From a virus, in IMG/VR virus record IMGVR_UViG_3300019458_000232, positions 1 through 55,574 of that record: a stretch of DNA of 55,574 nucleotides; one strand, written 5' to 3'. The position numbers were made by a program, and so were the translations under genes. The notes beneath the pieces were generated by a model. That model did not search any database, had not been told where the DNA came from, and saw nothing but the letters and a program-made list of their open reading frames with translations. Each line of letters begins with the position of its first letter. Position 1 is the stretch's first letter. Shown here piece after piece: positions 18,296-27,349 of the stretch.

Positions 18296-18681
18296 ACATT
18301 AACGAGCTAATTGTTGAAGGATACCTTGCTTACGAGGTGCCAGAACACGCACGTCAAGATCTGGTCAAGAAATATCCTCCAAAATTTCCGGAGTTCATCG
18401 CTCACCACATTACAAAAGAGTTTGGTGTGCCACAAAGCACGCCGGAAGAAACGGCTCGAATCAAATTGATCGGCTATGCCGAAGAAGATGGTCTTGAGGT
18501 ATTAGTTGTTGAAGTAAACGGTTCACGTCGTCGTGATGACGGTGCAATTTATCACATTACGTGGTCGCTTGATCGTAGCAAGGGCAAGAAACCGGTCATG
18601 TCAAATGATTTAATTCGAAAGGGCGACTGGCAGCTCGTTGAGCCATACGAGTTTCACGCTCCGTTAAGGTTCTTTCAATGA
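18292..18681 (+). CDS. Compact protein with two HxT motifs (2H phosphoesterase-like)
   Basis: 129 residues from GTG 18292, overlapping the previous stop (GTGA). It contains HHITKEFGV (His39-Ile-Thr41) and YHITWSLD (His88-Ile-Thr90). Two HxT motifs about 50 residues apart are the hallmark of 2H phosphoesterases, which open cyclic phosphates on RNA or nucleotides, although the usual spacing is longer. It begins MNINELIVEG. The assignment rests on the motif pair alone. It would complement the Acb1-like gene at 29.0 kb. Confidence 0.45.
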   Translation: MNINELIVEGYLAYEVPEHARQDLVKKYPPKFPEFIAHHITKEFGVPQSTPEETARIKLIGYAEEDGLEVLVVEVNGSRRRDDGAIYHITWSLDRSKGKKPVMSNDLIRKGDWQLVEPYEFHAPLRFFQ

Positions 18682-19040
18682 AACTAAATGAAACAACTCA
18701 TGCCGAACGTGTTGCCGTAGAGCTCTTGGGTGAGATTCGTAATCGACTAATACTGCGTCTTGGGGCAAGAGCAAATGTTGTTGGGCCTTTGCAAAACAAG
18801 GCAGGCGGCGGTGTTGTGTGGGCAGACTTCTGGGTTTATGTTCCTGCCGAACATTCAGTGAACGAGGTTATCGAAGATACAATTGAGAGCGGTTCAGGCG
18901 CCCTCAAACCACATGAAGAATATCCTGCTTCAGGCCGAAAGATTTATCTGCTCCGGCGATATGCTGGCACCCACGTGGCAAAATTCTTCGTCGAAGTTCG
19001 ACGCTTGATTGATCATGGCACACACATTAGCGTGTGGTAA
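18678..19040 (+). CDS. Hypothetical protein
   Basis: 120 residues starting MKLNETTHAE; alpha/beta with a Gly-rich turn (QNKAGGGVVWADFWVYVP) and a basic C-terminal half (KIYLLRRYAGTHVAKFFVEVRRL). No family recognised. Last gene of the late operon; its stop meets the stop of the convergent 81-residue gene with no gap. Confidence 0.6.
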   Translation: MKLNETTHAERVAVELLGEIRNRLILRLGARANVVGPLQNKAGGGVVWADFWVYVPAEHSVNEVIEDTIESGSGALKPHEEYPASGRKIYLLRRYAGTHVAKFFVEVRRLIDHGTHISVW

Positions 19041-19286
19041 TCATTCGTCGTCGTAAGGTTGACGACCACCAATCTTCGTAAAGGTTCCGTAGTTTTCGTC
19101 GTCTTCTTGATCGTCGATGTGCTGAGCCCACTCTTCGAGTGTTTCAAAGGACGAATTCAATGTCTGATCAAACACACTACCATCTTCGTCAATTTCAATG
19201 TTGTACAGCTGTTCAAGTTCCTCGTGAGAGAGGCGCTGAATGTCCCCAACTGCCCCGTGGGTCTGGGAATAATTACGTTTACTCAT
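19041..19286 (-). CDS. Hypothetical acidic protein
   Basis: 81 residues, strongly acidic (Asp/Glu-rich, including IDDQEDDENYG), no recognised family. It lies 8 nt downstream of the AAA ATPase gene and probably shares its transcript. Confidence 0.55.
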   Translation of the reverse strand: MSKRNYSQTHGAVGDIQRLSHEELEQLYNIEIDEDGSVFDQTLNSSFETLEEWAQHIDDQEDDENYGTFTKIGGRQPYDDE

Positions 19287-19294
19287 GGCCCTTT

Positions 19295-21328
19295 CTAGTC
19301 ATTAACAAATCCAAAGCTACCTTTAATTTGATTGTCGCTTGACTTCGGCTGGTTGTCAATTAGGGCACGAAGACGAGCAACGGCTGCCTCAAACTCAACC
19401 TCGAACACTTCGATTGATACGATCAATTCTTTGATGTGTGCGATTGAGAAGTTTTTGGTTGCCTTGATCCATTTTTGAAGTTCTGCGTGATTTTCGGAAA
19501 GTCGTTTATTCTTTGCGGTGAGATAAACACGACGTGCTTCTTCATTAGGCATCCCAATTTTTCGAACGAGATCAAAACGACTGGGGCGACACACGAATCG
19601 TTGGTCGAGACGTTCCGGAAAATTCGTTGTAGCAACGAAAACCACGTTGTCAATTTGAAGTTCACCATCCATAAGCGCGAGCAAATCAGCTTCTCCGTGA
19701 TCATCGATAATCGTGTCAATGTCTTCAAGCATCACAACCAGCGGGCGCGTTGGTTCAACTTGCCGGAGGATTTTCAAGCCTTTTGCGGACAGGTCAGGGT
19801 TGCTTACGTAGACAGAAATTCCACCATTCTCAATTACTTCATTCGAAATCTGTTGAAGGGTTGATGTGTTGTGTGTAACTGTAAAATCACCAAGCAAGAA
19901 ACGACCATTTCCATCTAAGGTGAACCCATAATAATCATCTTCGTCCAGTGGAATAACTTCTATAGAAGTGTGCAATGGATCTTTGATTTGTTTCCGTGGT
20001 TTTGCTTGTTTCCGTTTAATGCGCGTCGGTATTTGATCTGTGTGTCCTGAAATATGAACACTTTGACTGTAAAATACATCACCGGTTTGATTTGTTGTTT
20101 GTTTTTGACTCACAGACACTCGAAACCCAAGTGAGCGAACAAGGAATACAACATCATCAATCAATCTTTTGTTTGTATTAGAAAACTCAAAGCAGTTTGA
20201 TCCAAGATACCCATCACTATCGAGTAGTCCAGCTAATAACTGAAGACGAGTTTCTCTGCTATTTATTTTATAGAGTTGTGGTATGTGTTTGTTGTTGAGC
20301 ACGCCGAGCTGTTTCATTTGTGCGCGAAGTGGATTCGATCCTCTTTGGAAGGCTTTACCTGACAACGCATAGGTTTTTGCTTTGTTTGTGGGAGAGATCT
20401 TCTTCTCAACGAGCCGTAGTCCCACATTGGTGGCGTACGATTCCAGAAAACCTATAACTTCACCGTCAGCCGTAGTTATATCCGTGTTAGCGGACGTTCC
20501 GTCGCCCAACCACAGTCCAAGATAATAAGGATCAACACCTGTAGGTTTTGCTTGAAACTCTATGCTAACCTTATAGCCATACCATTCTTTTTGAAAGTTG
20601 GCCGTCGTAGCCAAATAATCTTTGAGTTCAACATCTTTGTATTCGGTTGTGCGCCTGTGAGGATTATGTCTACCTTTCTTCCATGTTGATCGCACTAGAG
20701 ATAGAATATGGGATTCATTGACTGTGTAACTATCACCGTTTGTTTGGTCTATCCTGTACATCTTTTCACGGCCGCGGCCGAGCGCACACACTGTTCTGGG
20801 AGTAGAGTCATCACCCATAACCAAATCACCAACTTTAATATCTTCTACTGCTTTAATTGAGCCATCATACATTATAACTGGAGTGCCTCGCTTTAATGAT
20901 TTACCCGATCCAGGAGGGCCCCAAAGAAGAACTCCACGCTTCCATAGGAAGCCAAACTTACGAAAATGCTCTTCTTTTGTCCAGAAGGTTCGAATCTCAC
21001 GAACAATTTCATCGCTGACACTATCTGGGAGCCGGATTAGTTCATCGAGGTTTATGTCCGCTTTGTGGAAATGGATCCCGAGACTGTCATTGGCTTCGAT
21101 CGTATACTGTCCTGGTACTAATTCGTCAACAGCCGTTTCACAAGCCGAATAGCGGCGCCCACCATAGATCGCCCACATCTGTTGTAGTCCAGTTCCAGTC
21201 ATTCGACTGTCGTCGCCATCGTCTCCCCTCCGTGGGCGCGGAGGTGAAGTTCGACTTTCGCGGGCGCGACGAACTTGACCGGCAAGGCGAGCTAGCTCGG
21301 AAAGTTCTCGAGCAATATGATCAGTCAT
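19295..21328 (-). CDS. AAA ATPase interrupted by an intein
   Basis: 677 residues as read, 333 after intein removal. The start at 21328 overlaps the topoisomerase stop by 8 nt. The basic N-terminus (RRARESR, PPRPRRG) is followed by an AAA module. Walker A is GPPGSGK/TS, split by the intein; Walker B is LVVMLEDIDTII, the sensor is FVATTNFPERLDQR and the arginine region is CRPSRFD, as in BCS1/FtsH-like ATPases. The C-terminal helical lid ends in a Ser/Asn/Lys tail. The substrate is unknown. Confidence 0.85.
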   Translation of the reverse strand: MTDHIARELSELARLAGQVRRARESRTSPPRPRRGDDGDDSRMTGTGLQQMWAIYGGRRYSACETAVDELVPGQYTIEANDSLGIHFHKADINLDELIRLPDSVSDEIVREIRTFWTKEEHFRKFGFLWKRGVLLWGPPGSGKSLKRGTPVIMYDGSIKAVEDIKVGDLVMGDDSTPRTVCALGRGREKMYRIDQTNGDSYTVNESHILSLVRSTWKKGRHNPHRRTTEYKDVELKDYLATTANFQKEWYGYKVSIEFQAKPTGVDPYYLGLWLGDGTSANTDITTADGEVIGFLESYATNVGLRLVEKKISPTNKAKTYALSGKAFQRGSNPLRAQMKQLGVLNNKHIPQLYKINSRETRLQLLAGLLDSDGYLGSNCFEFSNTNKRLIDDVVFLVRSLGFRVSVSQKQTTNQTGDVFYSQSVHISGHTDQIPTRIKRKQAKPRKQIKDPLHTSIEVIPLDEDDYYGFTLDGNGRFLLGDFTVTHNTSTLQQISNEVIENGGISVYVSNPDLSAKGLKILRQVEPTRPLVVMLEDIDTIIDDHGEADLLALMDGELQIDNVVFVATTNFPERLDQRFVCRPSRFDLVRKIGMPNEEARRVYLTAKNKRLSENHAELQKWIKATKNFSIAHIKELIVSIEVFEVEFEAAVARLRALIDNQPKSSDNQIKGSFGFVND
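19868..20899 (-). mobile_element. LAGLIDADG intein in the AAA ATPase Walker A motif (344 aa)
   Basis: Starts with Ser (SLKRGTPVIMYDGS, VEDIKVGDLVMGDD) and ends GDFTVTHN before Thr+1. Endonuclease motifs are YYLGLWLGDGTS and LLAGLLDSDGYL. The splice point is exactly between the P-loop Lys and Thr, so the unspliced protein cannot bind ATP normally. Confidence 0.9.
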
Positions 21329-22682
21329 TATATTGGCCTTTGGTGTATTTCTTGAGGATTTCTTCAAGTTCAGAGATGTAAACCTTACGGCGATTAGGTT
21401 CACTAGACAACAGGCTATTGTATTCCTTCAGTTGGGTTTCCCCCTCTTTGATTCTGTCTTCATTTTTCAAACGTTCTTCCTCAGTAAAGCGATATACAGC
21501 AAGATCAGCAATATAGTCGAGGTTCACAATACCAATTTTAGTGAACCAATCCTTGAGTTCTGCACGAGACGACAAAGTTGCTGAGTGCGCGGACGCTCGA
21601 TTTTTAATTGCTGTTCGGACATCGTAGTATTTACTAAGGTCTTGTTTGAGAAGATCTCGCAGTCGCTCATACCGCTGCACATACCACGCTAGTCGCCAGT
21701 CGGTAAACGCCTGAATGAACGACACTGGTTCAGCATTCAGAATTGATTGCCCATCAAAACTAACGACGTTGAAGTTCTCAATATGACGGATCGTCAGTCC
21801 AAGCTGTTGTAAGGTTTCTTCCTTCGTTTGTCCACTCAGAATACCCTTCTTGAAGCGAACAACAATGTTGAATTTATCCTTTGAATTGTCAACGACCCGA
21901 ACAATAGTGTTGTCTTCAACAAGTGCATCTAGTTTCTCGATTAGCTTGGCATGTAGTAGACCGTATGGGAGCTTAGTAATACGAACAGAGACCCCATCGA
22001 CGTCTTCATAGTCGCCACTATAGTAGTAAGCGACACCCCGTTCTGTTGCTTCCGTCTTATGAGCAGCCGTTTCGAACGGTACAGGAGCCATAATTGGACG
22101 GAAGGTTGGCATTGGATTCTTGAGTTTCTTTTCTCCTCGCAGATGTTCTAACTGAAGCTTGATAATATCATTAAGGGTGCGAGGAAGAATGTACGTCGCA
22201 AAGCCAATAGCAATGCCCTCGGTTGGATTGAGGAGCGCAATTGGAATTAGCGGGAGAAAATGAACGGGCTCCATCAACGTGCCGTCATAGTTCTCTTGCA
22301 TTGGAATCACTTCGATGTCTCGAAACACGACATCGTCGGTAAATTTCGAAATCGCAACGGACGTGTATCGGCTTGCACCGTAGCCCTTTGGTTTCAGTAA
22401 CGTACCAAACGCGCCATATGGCTTCAGAAGAGGAATATTATTCCCGTATCGTGCTGCTAGTGTGTCAACAGCGGTTTCGGGACTTGCGTGTGGATGGATT
22501 GGCATGGTTGCACCAGCCAAGACAGCTGATTTGAATTTATCGCCACTTCGTCCTGTCCATAAAACGCGCCGCTCAGCAGACTTTAAGCCGTCAGTAGCGG
22601 CAGGAATTGCTCGCATACGCATAACGTATAACGAGTAGTCTCGGCGTTGCCTATCAATATAGGCAGAAGATTGTGGTTTCAT
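21321..22682 (-). CDS. Type II DNA topoisomerase, GyrA/ParC-like subunit (T4 gp52-like)
   Basis: 453 residues, close to T4 gp52 (442 aa) and lacking the C-terminal beta-pinwheel of GyrA. The start region DYSLYVMRMRAIPAATDGLKSAERR is the family N-terminus, and the DNA-cleaving Tyr106 lies in YGASRYTSV. Tower and coiled-coil regions follow (ERLRDLLKQDLSKYY). With the GyrB-like subunit at 23.8 kb it forms the ATP-dependent topoisomerase for origin use and strand untangling. The start overlaps the stop of the 104-residue gene. Confidence 0.92.
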   Translation of the reverse strand: MKPQSSAYIDRQRRDYSLYVMRMRAIPAATDGLKSAERRVLWTGRSGDKFKSAVLAGATMPIHPHASPETAVDTLAARYGNNIPLLKPYGAFGTLLKPKGYGASRYTSVAISKFTDDVVFRDIEVIPMQENYDGTLMEPVHFLPLIPIALLNPTEGIAIGFATYILPRTLNDIIKLQLEHLRGEKKLKNPMPTFRPIMAPVPFETAAHKTEATERGVAYYYSGDYEDVDGVSVRITKLPYGLLHAKLIEKLDALVEDNTIVRVVDNSKDKFNIVVRFKKGILSGQTKEETLQQLGLTIRHIENFNVVSFDGQSILNAEPVSFIQAFTDWRLAWYVQRYERLRDLLKQDLSKYYDVRTAIKNRASAHSATLSSRAELKDWFTKIGIVNLDYIADLAVYRFTEEERLKNEDRIKEGETQLKEYNSLLSSEPNRRKVYISELEEILKKYTKGQYND

Positions 22683-22993
22683 AGGTTCAAAGGCTCACGC
22701 CCCAGCGAACGATCGATTAGAAGACACATCTTTCTGTATAAGTCATAGGTTTCAGCAGCAATGGCGCTCGCATCGACGATGTAAGGCCCACGACCATTGA
22801 ACACCTGGTCTTTTATAACGAACCCGTCTTTGTCGTACAAATCGGCGCATGGAATGTAACGTACATATCGCACAACTTGACACGTATCCTCAACAGGAGA
22901 TTCACGAATATTAGCCCAACACAAGTCCTCGATTTTTCCACCAAGGTACTTGAGCTTACGTTCAAGAAATTTTAGTTCAATCGGTTGTTCCAT
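22679..22993 (-). CDS. Hypothetical protein
   Basis: 104 residues, no recognised family. Two Cys and a tight alpha/beta pattern (LERKLKYLGGKIEDLCW, VVRYVRYIP). It lies between the metallophosphoesterase and topoisomerase genes, overlapping the topoisomerase start by 4 nt, so it is probably co-translated. Confidence 0.55.
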   Translation of the reverse strand: MEQPIELKFLERKLKYLGGKIEDLCWANIRESPVEDTCQVVRYVRYIPCADLYDKDGFVIKDQVFNGRGPYIVDASAIAAETYDLYRKMCLLIDRSLGREPLNL

Positions 22994-23000
22994 CTAACTG

Positions 23001-23699
23001 TCAATCGTTTTGAGTCCCAAGGTATTTGCGAGCTTGCGTAAGGAATTCACGAATGTGTTTTGGCTTGTAGTTCGTATGCTCAACACACATATTGATATTC
23101 CATGCCATCGCCAATTTATCGTGGATGTGGCCATGAATGTTCACGCACTTCGCAGGAACATTATCCATAGGGTAATGGGTAAGGAGCAACTGGTACTCCA
23201 TATCTGCGGCTGGGACATCGATTACATGGCATAGATGGCGCTCGTCGAATGCTAGATCGAACACAGTGCCATCACGATGTAAGTCGTGATTGCCAACAAT
23301 CTGAATCTTGTATCCTGGGAGCTGGTTAAGGATATGATTGATGTCGTGCTCCTTCATAAAACCGATATCACCGCCAAAGATGCAAATGTCTTGTGGTTTG
23401 ACAACTCGCTGGTAGTTGCCAATGAGGCAAGCATTCATCAGGCTACGGTCTGGAAAGGGACGATTACAGTACTTGATAATGTTTCCGTGGCCAAAGTGAA
23501 TGTCGCTCCACAGCCAGATATCAGTTGTTCCAAACGGGTCGAGCGTTCTGGGCTTTTCTACACCATCGGCAAGTTTGGTTTTGATCCGTCTCCACGCTTC
23601 GATGTTTCGGACCTTTGGTGTCGTTCTACCGTGGTGAATATCTGGGTATTGGAGATCTTTGAGGTATAAGTCTTTGAGTGTTTCTTGAGTAAGTTTCAT
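23001..23699 (-). CDS. Calcineurin-like metallophosphoesterase
   Basis: 232 residues from the ATG at 23699 (MKLTQETLKD); an in-frame ATG at 23780 would overlap the GyrB-like gene and adds no domain. Metal-site motifs are in order: WSDIHFGH, FGGDIGF, VGNHDLH, LTHYP and NIHGHIH. Similar phage proteins with GNHD and HGHIH motifs are phosphodiesterases or phosphatases of unknown substrate. A third copy type in this window suggests several distinct phosphoesterase roles. Confidence 0.78.
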   Translation of the reverse strand: MKLTQETLKDLYLKDLQYPDIHHGRTTPKVRNIEAWRRIKTKLADGVEKPRTLDPFGTTDIWLWSDIHFGHGNIIKYCNRPFPDRSLMNACLIGNYQRVVKPQDICIFGGDIGFMKEHDINHILNQLPGYKIQIVGNHDLHRDGTVFDLAFDERHLCHVIDVPAADMEYQLLLTHYPMDNVPAKCVNIHGHIHDKLAMAWNINMCVEHTNYKPKHIREFLTQARKYLGTQND

Positions 23700-23755
23700 A
23701 ATTTCAGCATTATATCTGATTAGTTGATTTGGGGCAACTGGAGAGTGAAAGGCTC

Positions 23756-25684
23756 CTATTTTTTGTCTGCTGTCAACCAAACCTTTCTCGCATCAGCATC
23801 TTCGCTGAACAGAAGCGAAAGTGTGTTTTTGACTTTTCCGTCATCGATGATAGGAATCAGTGTGTCAGTCTCACCCGACAGTACCATTTCCCAATCCTCT
23901 TTCCACATTGAGCCAAGACCCTTCATGTACTCGATTGACCAGCCTTTGTACTTATCTTTCTGTCCCTCGTATTCAGAACGCCGCGAAAAGTGCTCTCGTT
24001 TTTTACCCTTAGAGGCAACAACGTTTGGCGCAACTAAGCGGTAGACAATCGGCTCATACTGTTTATCGAACAGTTCAGGCCAGAATTGATGGAATAGATT
24101 AACAAGCAATGTGAAAATATCATCACCGTCATAGTCTGCATCGGTTGCAATAATGATCTTCCCATAGTTTAGCTGACTTCTGGATACTTTCTTGCCTGGC
24201 GTGAGTCCAATGACGGTCAATAGGTCTTGAAGCTTTTCCATTTTCAATACTTGAGCAACCGATGAATCGTAAACATTGTTAATCTTGCCACCAAGCCAGA
24301 ACGAAGCCGTTGTTTCTGGATTGCGCGCTTCGCTGATCTGACCTTGTGCACTATCACCTTCCACGATTAACAACTGACAGGTACTACGAACGGTACCAGT
24401 TGCATCCAAAAGCCTTGCAACGGGTTTCCTTCGATTGGCTTTCAGTCCTTCGATCGCATCTTCATCTTCTTTGCGTTTGTGGCGCTTTTCAGCACGATCG
24501 ATCACTGCTGTCAGCCAGTCATTGTTCTTTTTAGCAAAAGCCTTCCATTGAGAATCGATCATATCAACGAAATCTTTTCGAAGGTCAGGAGCGGTTAGAC
24601 GAGTTTTCGCCTGACTATCATATTCTGGACTCTTCACTTTGAGATTGGCGAGAACCAAAAGGCCTTCCTTAATGTCATTTCGTGTGATTTCGCACTTGCG
24701 TTTTGTCGCTTCTTTTGCCAAGTAAGCTGTCGTGGAGTCAATGAAAGCATTCAGGAATTGAGCGTTGCATTTGCCGCCATCGAATAGCAAGGAGCTATTG
24801 ACCCACGTAAACATTTCCTCTTTGTCAGTATTGTTCACACCCAACATCACGTAGAACTCACCTTGAACATTTTCTGTGTTGATTGTAAACGCGAAGTAAG
24901 TACCTTTGTCGAAGAATCCGCCAGAAGCAAGTCGCTCAACGTATTCTTCGAAACCTTTTTTATAGCGAATTCGCTCACCGTTGTACTCAACTGTGATATC
25001 AGGATTGGTCAATGCAATTTCGTGCATTCGATTCTTGATCAGAAGTTCAGGAAGCTTTACAGTCTTAAAAACCCCCTTGTCGAGTGTAAAACTTACAGAA
25101 GTTCCTGTTTTCGAACCATTAACTTCCGAAACTTTTGGTCGTTTTATATCCAAACCACCATCATTGAACTGTTGAGCATAGTGTTTACCATCACGATAAA
25201 CATCAACCGAGAAGTCGGTACTACAGAAGTTCGTACAGGCAGCTCCAACGCCGTTCTGTCCAATCACGCCAATGTCTTTTTCGGTCTTAAAGTTGCGACC
25301 TGAACGAAGTCGACCGAGAACAAGCTCGGGAACCCACGTGAGATTGTCTTCGCGATCTTTTTTCTTTTCAATTGGAATGCCACGACCATTATCTGATACA
25401 GTATATGTACCTGTTTTGGGATCGGCATCAATCTTCAAAAGTTTGATTCGTGAATCAATCTGTGCAAATTCATCCAAACAGTTATCAATCACTTCATTGA
25501 TCGCTTTGTACACTGCAGGAATGAATTCTACTTCTCGAAGCTTCAGTTGATCTTCGGACAAAAGCGGAACTTGGTAGGTAGTTGGATGCATACTACCAAA
25601 ATAAATCTGTGTTCGTAAACGAACATAATCACGATCGCCAAGATCTTGGATATCCTCGGCTGTATAAGCCTTTTCACGAGGCAT
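23756..25684 (-). CDS. Type II DNA topoisomerase, GyrB-like ATPase subunit (T4 gp39/gp60-like)
   Basis: 642 residues in one uninterrupted frame, unlike T4 where the subunit is split into gp39 and gp60. The GHKL ATPase has catalytic Glu64 (INEVIDN) and DNGRGIPI at 98-105, with GQNGVGA as the ATP lid. The transducer region follows. The TOPRIM domain has LLIVEGDSAQGQ near 435 and DADYDGDD near 515, holding the catalytic Mg ions. It partners the GyrA-like subunit encoded just downstream. Confidence 0.93.
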   Translation of the reverse strand: MPREKAYTAEDIQDLGDRDYVRLRTQIYFGSMHPTTYQVPLLSEDQLKLREVEFIPAVYKAINEVIDNCLDEFAQIDSRIKLLKIDADPKTGTYTVSDNGRGIPIEKKKDREDNLTWVPELVLGRLRSGRNFKTEKDIGVIGQNGVGAACTNFCSTDFSVDVYRDGKHYAQQFNDGGLDIKRPKVSEVNGSKTGTSVSFTLDKGVFKTVKLPELLIKNRMHEIALTNPDITVEYNGERIRYKKGFEEYVERLASGGFFDKGTYFAFTINTENVQGEFYVMLGVNNTDKEEMFTWVNSSLLFDGGKCNAQFLNAFIDSTTAYLAKEATKRKCEITRNDIKEGLLVLANLKVKSPEYDSQAKTRLTAPDLRKDFVDMIDSQWKAFAKKNNDWLTAVIDRAEKRHKRKEDEDAIEGLKANRRKPVARLLDATGTVRSTCQLLIVEGDSAQGQISEARNPETTASFWLGGKINNVYDSSVAQVLKMEKLQDLLTVIGLTPGKKVSRSQLNYGKIIIATDADYDGDDIFTLLVNLFHQFWPELFDKQYEPIVYRLVAPNVVASKGKKREHFSRRSEYEGQKDKYKGWSIEYMKGLGSMWKEDWEMVLSGETDTLIPIIDDGKVKNTLSLLFSEDADARKVWLTADKK

Positions 25685-25692
25685 TCGTACTC

Positions 25693-25905
25693 CTATTTTT
25701 GTGAACGTTCATTGATCAAACCCGAAACAACTGTTAGAGCATGTTCCAGAGCTTTATACAAACCGTAAACGGTAGGGTTGCCAGCCTTTCCAGATATTTG
25801 TGTAAGGAGAGACATTTTTCCGACAATTTTGTCGCGTTCAGCATTAAGCTGGTGCAGGGTCATTGTGTGCCATTCATTGGCACGAATTTCTGTATCTTCA
25901 CTCAT
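25693..25905 (-). CDS. Hypothetical helical protein
   Basis: 70 residues, predicted largely helical (LHQLNAERDKIVGKMSLL, LYKALEHALTVVSG). No recognised family. Its start overlaps the SprT-like stop and its stop lies 8 nt before the GyrB-like start. Confidence 0.55.
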   Translation of the reverse strand: MSEDTEIRANEWHTMTLHQLNAERDKIVGKMSLLTQISGKAGNPTVYGLYKALEHALTVVSGLINERSQK

Positions 25906-26330
25906 TTTAGGTATGTAGTTTCCCTTATTTCCGAACTAAGGTCAAGACCAACAGTTCGTTTGATTCTATTTTTCCAGATCCAAAACCGTTTTGCATGTCC
26001 CATACTTGTGTGGTGTTGATGTTCCCAAGCATGTACCATTTCGTGAACTAATGTATCCAGAAACATCTTTTTTGTTGCAAATGTTTCATTGATCGTGATG
26101 TTGATACGCCGGGCGTGCGTCTTGTCGTTGACGATCCCTTCGCATGCACCCCACGCTCCACGTAATTTGTCAACCCGAATCGCATCAGGACGATGCAGCC
26201 TACCATAAAAAACAGCTGCATTCAACTTGCTCCACCAGCGTCGAACAAGTTGTTCACTGACAACTATGCGAGACTTTCGACCAGATTTTAGATGTTTCTT
26301 GACATATGTACGTGCTTCATCGTGTGTCAT
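25902..26330 (-). CDS. SprT-like zinc metallopeptidase
   Basis: 142 residues. The catalytic motif HEMVHAWEHQ (HExxH) is followed by GHAKRFWIWKNRI, where the third zinc ligand of SprT/Spartan proteins lies. The N-terminal WSKLNAAVFYGRL is the conserved family helix. Spartan-type peptidases degrade proteins crosslinked to DNA. The position beside primase and topoisomerase genes would suit removal of topoisomerase-DNA adducts, which is inference. The start overlaps the primase stop by 14 nt. Confidence 0.82.
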   Translation of the reverse strand: MTHDEARTYVKKHLKSGRKSRIVVSEQLVRRWWSKLNAAVFYGRLHRPDAIRVDKLRGAWGACEGIVNDKTHARRINITINETFATKKMFLDTLVHEMVHAWEHQHHTSMGHAKRFWIWKNRIKRTVGLDLSSEIRETTYLK

Positions 26331-27327
26331 TGCAATACAGCTTTATACGTGATGCAGCTTCAAAACCATCACGTGTATTGTCCTTCACAGAGCGCAAGAC
26401 ATATAGTAAGCCGTATTTGACAACCGCTTCACTCATATCCTTGCATGATCCAATGTCGGGTGTTGAAACGCTCCACCCCAACTCTAACGCTTGCTGTGCC
26501 AGGCGATGTCCATCACCGAATCGATCAGGAATAACAACTTTTGGTCGTCGTGTTTGATTGATCCAACGTATTTGGCCTTGTGTGATCTTGCTGCCGAACA
26601 CTGCAACGCCTTTCACCGCATAAGCGTCAAAGAACCCTTCCACAATATACAACGGATTGTTCGTGTCCTCAAAAATATAATCGTACCCAAATAGCACATT
26701 TTCCCGCGATATTGGTGGACTCCTATATTTATCCGGGCGAATCGCAGCCAAGTCGCGGCCTTGATAGAAAATCAATTTTCCCTGTTTATACACTGGGATA
26801 ATCAACCTTCCGTACCATTTACTTTCATCTTTATCTTTTGACTTGCGAACAAGATAGAATTGATGATCTTTACACGTCATTTGACGTTGTTCTACGAGGT
26901 GTTGATTCGCACAAACTGCCCACTCGTCGTTTGGATCATCGATCAATTGGTAAAAGTATGACGGAAGTGCAATCTCAGTAGGTTCGATATCAGCAAGAGG
27001 GGAAACTCGTTCGGTGCTCTTTCGTGGGCCATCGCGTAGGTTCTCGAGAACCATCCGTTGCCAATCTTCTCGGGGAACGTCAAACGCATCAAGAACTGTG
27101 CGCATGTCATCAGGAACAGATTGATGAATCGATGGGTCGTAGATTGCAGTATGACCACAATTGAAACAGTTGTAGCCAACCTTTACGCCATCAAAATTGA
27201 ACCCTGCTCGCTTGCCCTTGCGACCGTGGTCATTACACACCCGACACAAAACGGAAAACCACCCACGGCTATTTCGGCGATGGGACAAAGAAATGTGTTG
27301 TCGAATTATTTCTTCAAGAGAAACCAT
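26317..27327 (-). CDS. DnaG-type primase (T4 gp61-like)
   Basis: 336 residues, near T4 gp61 (342 aa). The N-terminal zinc-binding domain has Cys28-x2-Cys31 and Cys54-x2-Cys57 (YNCFNCGHT). The TOPRIM core has LYIVEGFFDAYAV and a following acidic region. It makes RNA primers for lagging-strand synthesis together with the helicase at 6.2 kb. No Shine-Dalgarno precedes the ATG; instead a 19-bp palindrome sits 2 nt upstream (separate entry). Confidence 0.88.
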   Translation of the reverse strand: MVSLEEIIRQHISLSHRRNSRGWFSVLCRVCNDHGRKGKRAGFNFDGVKVGYNCFNCGHTAIYDPSIHQSVPDDMRTVLDAFDVPREDWQRMVLENLRDGPRKSTERVSPLADIEPTEIALPSYFYQLIDDPNDEWAVCANQHLVEQRQMTCKDHQFYLVRKSKDKDESKWYGRLIIPVYKQGKLIFYQGRDLAAIRPDKYRSPPISRENVLFGYDYIFEDTNNPLYIVEGFFDAYAVKGVAVFGSKITQGQIRWINQTRRPKVVIPDRFGDGHRLAQQALELGWSVSTPDIGSCKDMSEAVVKYGLLYVLRSVKDNTRDGFEAASRIKLYCNDTR

Positions 27328-27328
27328 G

Positions 27329-27347
27329 ATGGTGTATTATACACCAT
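27329..27347 (-). promoter_or_regulatory. 19-bp perfect palindrome before the primase start
   Basis: ATGGTGTAT-T-ATACACCAT fills the 22-nt gap between the ClpP-like stop and the primase ATG. It contains TATAAT on the minus strand. It could be an operator, a hairpin in the mRNA, or the -10 of a promoter giving a nearly leaderless primase message. Confidence 0.45.
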
Positions 27348-27349
27348 GT

